From the NCBI GenBank assembly GCA_027186245.1, contig CP114499.1, positions 5,709,001 to 5,773,000 of the forward strand: 64,000 nucleotides of DNA. Direction: 5' to 3'. The notes under the pieces were generated by a model. The model was not told where the DNA came from and searched no databases. It saw nothing but the letters and a program-made list of their open reading frames with translations. The stretch comes from Coriaria nepalensis. Taxonomy: Eukaryota > Streptophyta > Magnoliopsida > Cucurbitales > Coriariaceae. Of this stretch, positions 58,761 to 64,000 are shown piece by piece. Both the position numbers and the translations under genes were made by a program. Position 1 is the first letter of the stretch, and each line of letters starts with the position of its first letter.

Positions 58761-58889
58761 TTATGCTTAGTTTTCCTTTCCTTTCCTTTAGTATCCTTAG
58801 ATTTATTTCCTTATATTTCAAATATCTTGCAAGATTGGGTTTCCTTTTTGCGTTGATTGTTGTGGTTTCCGTTATATAAAGAGTAAGAG

Positions 58890-60220
58890 AAAATGTACAC
58901 TATTTTTAGATAAATGTAAATGAACTCCATCAAACTTATTCTAAATTACGAGGAAGTCAAAAACGTCCTAAATCAATACAGCCAGATCCTCCGGTTTTCG
59001 GGGATTTTGATAGGATTAAGAAAAAGAGGAAGCAAACACAACTGCGAGATGCAGGTTTTCAACTTTATCGGCCATGGATCTTCTTCTGAAATGTCCTCAC
59101 AACGATTTGCTTCAAGCTAGTGGAAAACTTGAAGTCAATGTTAGAGAGAGTCTAGAAAGATGTTGACAATAGTAACCATGAATTTTTATATGAGGTTCGT
59201 AAAATATTAACTTAAAAGTCAAAGTTAAAAGCTTTCAAAAGTAAATCCAACTCAATCATTTAACAATCTATGGAAGAATCTATACCTAAACTCATACACC
59301 CAATTATTTCTAAATGCACAAATATATTCTACATACAATTCAAAAACCCAAACAAATTGAATGTGTTATGTGTATTGACTCTTATGTATGTTTGTAGCAG
59401 CAAATGATGTTGTCGATTACTAATTGAAGTTTGGTGGGTAATTGAAAATCTCGCCTGCCTTGTTCCTTTCCTTAATACTTTTCTGGGGTTGAAAATGTCA
59501 ATTGTCTTAAAATACTACTAAGCATGAACTTTGACTCAACTAATAATTTACTCATCTCTTCATATTTATTTATTTTTAATTAAATCATATATAAATAATT
59601 ATTTAGTGAAAATTACTCCTCAGTTTTTTTGGAGGAGCGTGAGTTAGAAGAAACTGAGGAGAGCGACCTTTGCAATGTGTGAACAGCTTCACACGTGGAC
59701 CAATAAAAATGTATATTCCTTTGCAGTCTTCAAACTATCTGGTTTTAACATTCTTAAAAGACATTGTGGGGTATTGAAAACAGTGTTTCAACGTATTTAC
59801 AGAGAGAATAAGATATTTATGTAATATAATTTTGATTTCAGTTTCTATTTCCATTCTCATTCCTTCCTTGAATACAAAATCTACCACCCTTCTTCAATCC
59901 TGATCATTGATCCTAAGGTTCGTCCGCTTCCTCCTTCTCTACGTTACTGCTTCCTTCTCCTTCTTCTTCTTCTCTGCTCCTCTGCATTTTTTTAGATTAT
60001 CAACTTTTCACTTCTCTACACGTATGTGTTGCAGCGTGTTGTGCTTGATGAATTTTCCCTGATGAAAAAATTGAGCCTAATTTCTGCTCTGCTCAATTTT
60101 TTCAGACACCCAGTTTGATTGATTGAAGCGAATTAGTATTTAAGTTCTATCATACATTCTTGGAAAATTGTAAGTATCGCTTCGTATTTTTTTTTTTTGG
60201 GTGGCAGACTGGCAGTAAAC
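58890..60220 (+). promoter_or_regulatory. Upstream region and leader of the glucosylceramidase gene
   Basis: No gene seen up to about 59,850. The pyrimidine-rich stretch at 59,870-60,000 looks like the transcribed leader of the following gene, perhaps with a leader intron ending in GTGGCAG or TGGCAG near 60,213. The promoter itself has no motif I can defend. Confidence 0.35.
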
Positions 60221-63200
60221 ATGTCTGAGGCCGAGGGGAGGATGATGGAGAATGATTTTGTTCATGTACATGGGGAAAGTCAAGATTTCTTAAATACAAA
60301 GGTACTGTGATTAGATTCTGGTTCTCCAAATTTTGATCATTTTTTTTTTCTGAGTTAATCAATTTAATTAATCTATAGAGAAAACTGGGTACTGAAAAAT
60401 TTTCTGTTTGGGAGTAAATTTTTCAGGCTGATGAAATTTGAGTCTGAAATTTTCTCAGTCGCGACAAATATGAAATATAGTGTAAAAAGGCCTCCTATTT
60501 TTGTCTTAAATGATTCAAAATCTGGCTTTAAAACTTGTCTAAGATCTACTGTTCTTCAACATGTCTTAGATTAAGGTTTATCCAGGAGAAATCCCATCGT
60601 TGACCTGGCAGCGAAAACTAAACGGAAATGGGGTTATCCTTTCTCAGTTCACAATGAGTTTCAAAGAGATACTTCATCTGGTATGTTCTTTCATTACATC
60701 TCTTTTGACCTTTTAGTACTGTATATGCCTAAGTGCATACACACGACCGATCGGCCTGAAAACTTATAGGCACGTCGACAATATATTCCTTTCGTTTCTT
60801 TCCAGGCTCCTATCGGGTACAGGCTATGGCGCCATGTTAGAGAAGAATCTGCAAAAGGAGGGGTAACTTATTTCTACCAAACTTTTTCACATCATCTTCA
60901 GAAAAGTGTCAAGGATCTAATCTAATTTAAAAGGCCCTCCTTTTTGCAGGAGGCTTTCATCAATCCATTTTCAAAGCGTCATCTAACCGATAGTCAAGGC
61001 GTTCCTCTAGGTGGTATTGGGTGAGTGATTTTCTTCGCCCCCTTAAAACAATACATAGTGTAACAAGTTTTATCGAATAACCAAATGCCATACAAATTCA
61101 TGTCTTATATGGTATCAATCTTCTAATTCCTTCATCAGTTTCTAAGAAATTGTATTTTCAGCGCAGGAAGCATCGTAAGAGGCTACAGAGGTGAATTTCA
61201 ACGCTGGCAACTATTCGCTAGAATATGTGAAGATAAACCTGTTTTAGCAAATCAGTTTTCTGTGAGTTTCTAATCATCTAAGTTAAGATTCCATCATCTC
61301 TTTTACCTCATATTGTAGGAAAATATTAACATTATCTTCATTCTGTATTCTTAGGTTTTTGTTTCTCGACCAAATGGGGAAAAGTATTCTACAGTACTCT
61401 GCTCAACAGGTCCAGACACACTTAAGTAAGCCTCTATACCAAGTTATTTTCAGTTACAAGTGAGACGTTGAAGACTGGCTTATTTTATTTTATTCTATGT
61501 TTTTAATTCTTGTGAATTGACAGAGAAACTGAATCTTCGGGTATAGAATCTTGGGACTGGAATCTGAGTGGGCATAAATCTACATATCATGCTTTGTATC
61601 CAAGGGCTTGGACTGTATATGAGGGTTATCTGCATCCTACTTCTTAGAATAAAGTGTTAAGACTCTTCATATGTATATATAAGTTTTCTTAGAATAAAGT
61701 GTTGAGACTTTTCTCCTACAATGCAGGTGAGCCAGACCCAGAACTTCAAATTGTTTGCCGTCAAATTTCACCCATTATTCCTCATAATTACAAGGAGAGC
61801 AGCTACCCTGTCTGCATTTTTACATATACGGTAAAAAAACGGCTTTTGTCATTTTAATCTCTTACTTTGATGTTTGGTAAGGGTAATAAGGCTTTGTTTG
61901 AAGCTGTTGATTATTATCTTCTTCAGCTGTACAATAGTGGAGACACATCAGCCGACATCACATTGCTTTTCACTTGGGCAGTAAGTTTTCCCTTTGAAAG
62001 TAATTTTATTTAATACGAATAGACATGGCTAGGTTAATGCTTTATCATGTTTTGTTTGATGCTGTTCAGAATTCTGTTGGAGGGGTTTCCGAGTTTTCTG
62101 GTCAGCATTACAATTCAAGAACAACGTAAGAATGACAATCTATGTTGGGATGTCTTGTTAATCTGTGACACATCTCATAGCATCTACAATCTTTTTTTTT
62201 TTTTTCCTTCTTTCTCTAGGGTAAAGGATGGTGTACATGCTGTTCAACTGCATCACAAGTAAGTTTCTTTCTTTGGTATTGATTGGTATAACATTTCTCT
62301 AAAAGAATATTATGTAAAGCTTATAGTGTTCAGATTCATTATCTCAATGGTAATAATCCAGGATTCCATATGGACATTCCCCTGTGACTTTTGCCATTGC
62401 AGCAGAGGAGAAAGAAGGTGTTCGTGTCACAGAGTGTCCTTGCTTTGTGATTTCCGGTAATTCCAAAGGTATATCTGCAAAGGAAATGTGGCAAGAAATA
62501 AAAGAGGTTAGTTTGTTGTATTTTTTTCTTTTTTTTTTTTAACTTCTCATTGTCTCTCAGAGTTTTTTATGTATATTCTTCTTTGTCAAATAGCATGGAT
62601 CCTTTGATCGACTTGATTTTACCTGTAAGTCCATGCCTTCAGAACCTGGATCATCAATTGGAGCAGCCATTTCTGCTTCAGTAACAGTTCCATCTCATTC
62701 GGCTCGTTCAGTTACATTTTCACTGGCATGGGATTGCCCTGAAGTGAACTTTTTGAGTGGAAAGACTTATCACAGGTGGGTGGGTCCAATTCTTGTCTGA
62801 AAAATATTATACCATAAACTGATGAATTATTATCTAGCTGCTGAAAATTTGAATTTTTATTAGGCGTTATACGAAATTCTATGGTACTAATGGAGATTCT
62901 GCGGCAAGTATTGCCCGTGACGCCATCCTAGGTAATAATGTTCGATTTTATTCAATACATATTCTCTATGTTCTTAGTTTCTCTGACAGTATATTCTCAA
63001 GATTTCTTGATTTTGAAATACAGAACATGGGTCGTGGGAGTCACAAATAGAAGCATGGCAACAACCTGTTCTTGAAGACAAGCGTTTTCCCGAATGGTGA
63101 ATTTTCTACATATTAAGTCTTTTTTTTTTTTTTTTTGTGGGGTTCATGTCATTAGATTTTGAAAGTTGCTAATGTTCTTTGCAGGTACCCTATCACTCTC

Positions 63201-64000
63201 TTCAATGAGCTATATTATCTTAATTCAGGGGGCACAATTTGGACTGGTACTTATGACATGAATCTTGGAACGTTACTATTTTGAAAATAGTCTTAACGTC
63301 ACATCATTTCATATGAATGTACCTTTCTTTTTTCTACTAGATGGATCACTTCCTATACACAGTCTAGTGAGACTTGGAGAGAAAATTTCTCTTGACGGTA
63401 CCCAAATAGGTCTGAAGTTCCTAATCGACGAACCAAACGAAAGCGATACAGCCCGGAACATTCTCCGGAGAATGAGTTCAACACTTAATGAAATTCACAC
63501 CAAAATCGCATCAAATTCCGCATTTGGCACAAATTTGCTTCAAAAGGGAGAAGAGAATATCGGTCAGTTCCTCTATCTAGAAGGGAACGAATATCACATG
63601 TGGAACACTTACGACGTTCACTTCTACTCATCATTTGCACTTACAATGCTCTTCCCGAAAATTGAACTAAGTGTCCAAAGAGACTTTGCAGCAAGTGTAA
63701 TGATGCACGACCCTAGCAAAGTGCAACTTCTAGAAGATGGAAGATGGGTCCCACGGAAAGTCCTTGGAGCCGTCCCTCATGATATTGGAATCAACGACCC
63801 TTGGTTTGAAATAAATGGATATGCCATCTATAACACAGATAGGTGGAAAGACTTAAATCCCAAATTTGTCCTCCAAGTTTACCGGGATGTGATTGCCACT
63901 AAGGACATGAATTTTGCAAACGCTGTTTGGCCTTCCGTTTATGTGGCTATAGCTTATATGGACCAATTTGATAGAGATGGAGATGGAATGATAGAAAACG
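60221..64000 (+). CDS. Non-lysosomal glucosylceramidase (GBA2 family), 3' end cut by the window
   Basis: Seventeen coding exons are present: 60221-60301, 60576-60680, 60806-60862, 60950-61020, 61162-61261, 61355-61425, 61524-61624, 61727-61830, 61927-61980, 62070-62125, 62220-62258, 62362-62506, 62594-62775, 62864-62931, 63024-63096, 63185-63246 and 63341 onward. They give 676 codons, about 70 percent of the usual 940-950. Landmarks are [29 protein letters not shown] (N-terminal beta-sandwich), [21 protein letters not shown], then in the (alpha/alpha)6 domain [18 protein letters not shown], expected to carry the nucleophile Glu, and [10 protein letters not shown]. The catalytic acid region should follow beyond DGDGMIEN, outside the window. 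The enzyme hydrolyses glucosylceramide to glucose and ceramide on cytosolic membrane faces. Arabidopsis has four members (e.g. At1g33700). Confidence 0.94.

Noticed and set aside
1..64000. tRNA, rRNA, CRISPR or other RNA genes
   Set aside because: No cloverleaf, conserved rRNA segment or spaced direct-repeat array was recognised by eye. A tRNAscan and Infernal run would be decisive.

Overview
This window is nuclear DNA from a flowering plant, most likely a eudicot. Its genes are split by GT-AG introns, intergenic DNA is AT-rich with many TA, CT and homopolymer tracts, and the gene families are plant ones: a GARP transcription factor with an EAR-type motif, RPS2-like NLRs, a DUF579 glucuronoxylan methyltransferase and an IBS1-like CDK-type kinase. 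I cannot name the genus. There are no bacterial, viral or CRISPR features, and I see no rRNA or tRNA gene.

Layout. 1-3.4 kb is featureless. 3.6-5.8 kb (+) is a seven-exon THUMP-domain gene behind site II/telobox-like promoter motifs. 9.0-11.7 kb (-) is a six-exon GARP/G2-like repressor. 12.5-19.7 kb is repeat-rich intergenic DNA with microsatellites, a degenerate telomere-like array (a second, oppositely oriented one lies at 7.0-7.4 kb) and a faint transposon remnant. 19,745-27,290 is one Mutator-like element (MULE) with very long terminal inverted repeats, a dead FAR1-type transposase and a recognisable 9-bp target duplication. 28.4-28.7 kb (-) encodes complex I subunit NDUFB7. 29.35-30.3 kb (+) is a GC-rich short-chain dehydrogenase, and 31.0-33.1 kb (+) is a STAR/KH RNA-binding protein.

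33.7-46 kb is an NLR cluster built from a repeated unit, an NLR on + followed by the 3' end of an NDUFAF6-like gene on -. One NLR (40,067-43,120) is intact; the others, and the NDUFAF6-like gene itself, are broken. 47.5-50.8 kb (+) is cytosolic leucyl-tRNA synthetase. 51.1-52.0 kb (-) is a GXM1-like glucuronoxylan 4-O-methyltransferase. 52.8-55.75 kb (-) is an eight-exon IBS1-like kinase with an N-terminal MGC lipidation signal. 57.2-58.8 kb is a scrapyard of four fragments (NDUFAF6, NLR, GH9 endoglucanase, Ty3/gypsy). 60.2 kb to the window end (+) is the first 17 coding exons of a GBA2-type glucosylceramidase.

From memory, the KH, LeuRS, GXM and kinase genes match the Arabidopsis run At1g09660-At1g09620-At1g09610-At1g09600, and GARP plus NDUFB7 match At2g02060-At2g02050. 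The window would then be conserved housekeeping gene order interrupted by two young insertions, the MULE and the NLR cluster. I did not find a convincing new biological system. The most distinctive structures are the long-TIR MULE with duplicated coding-like starts in its arms, and the chimeric NLR/NDUFAF6 duplication unit that also appears inverted 12 kb away.
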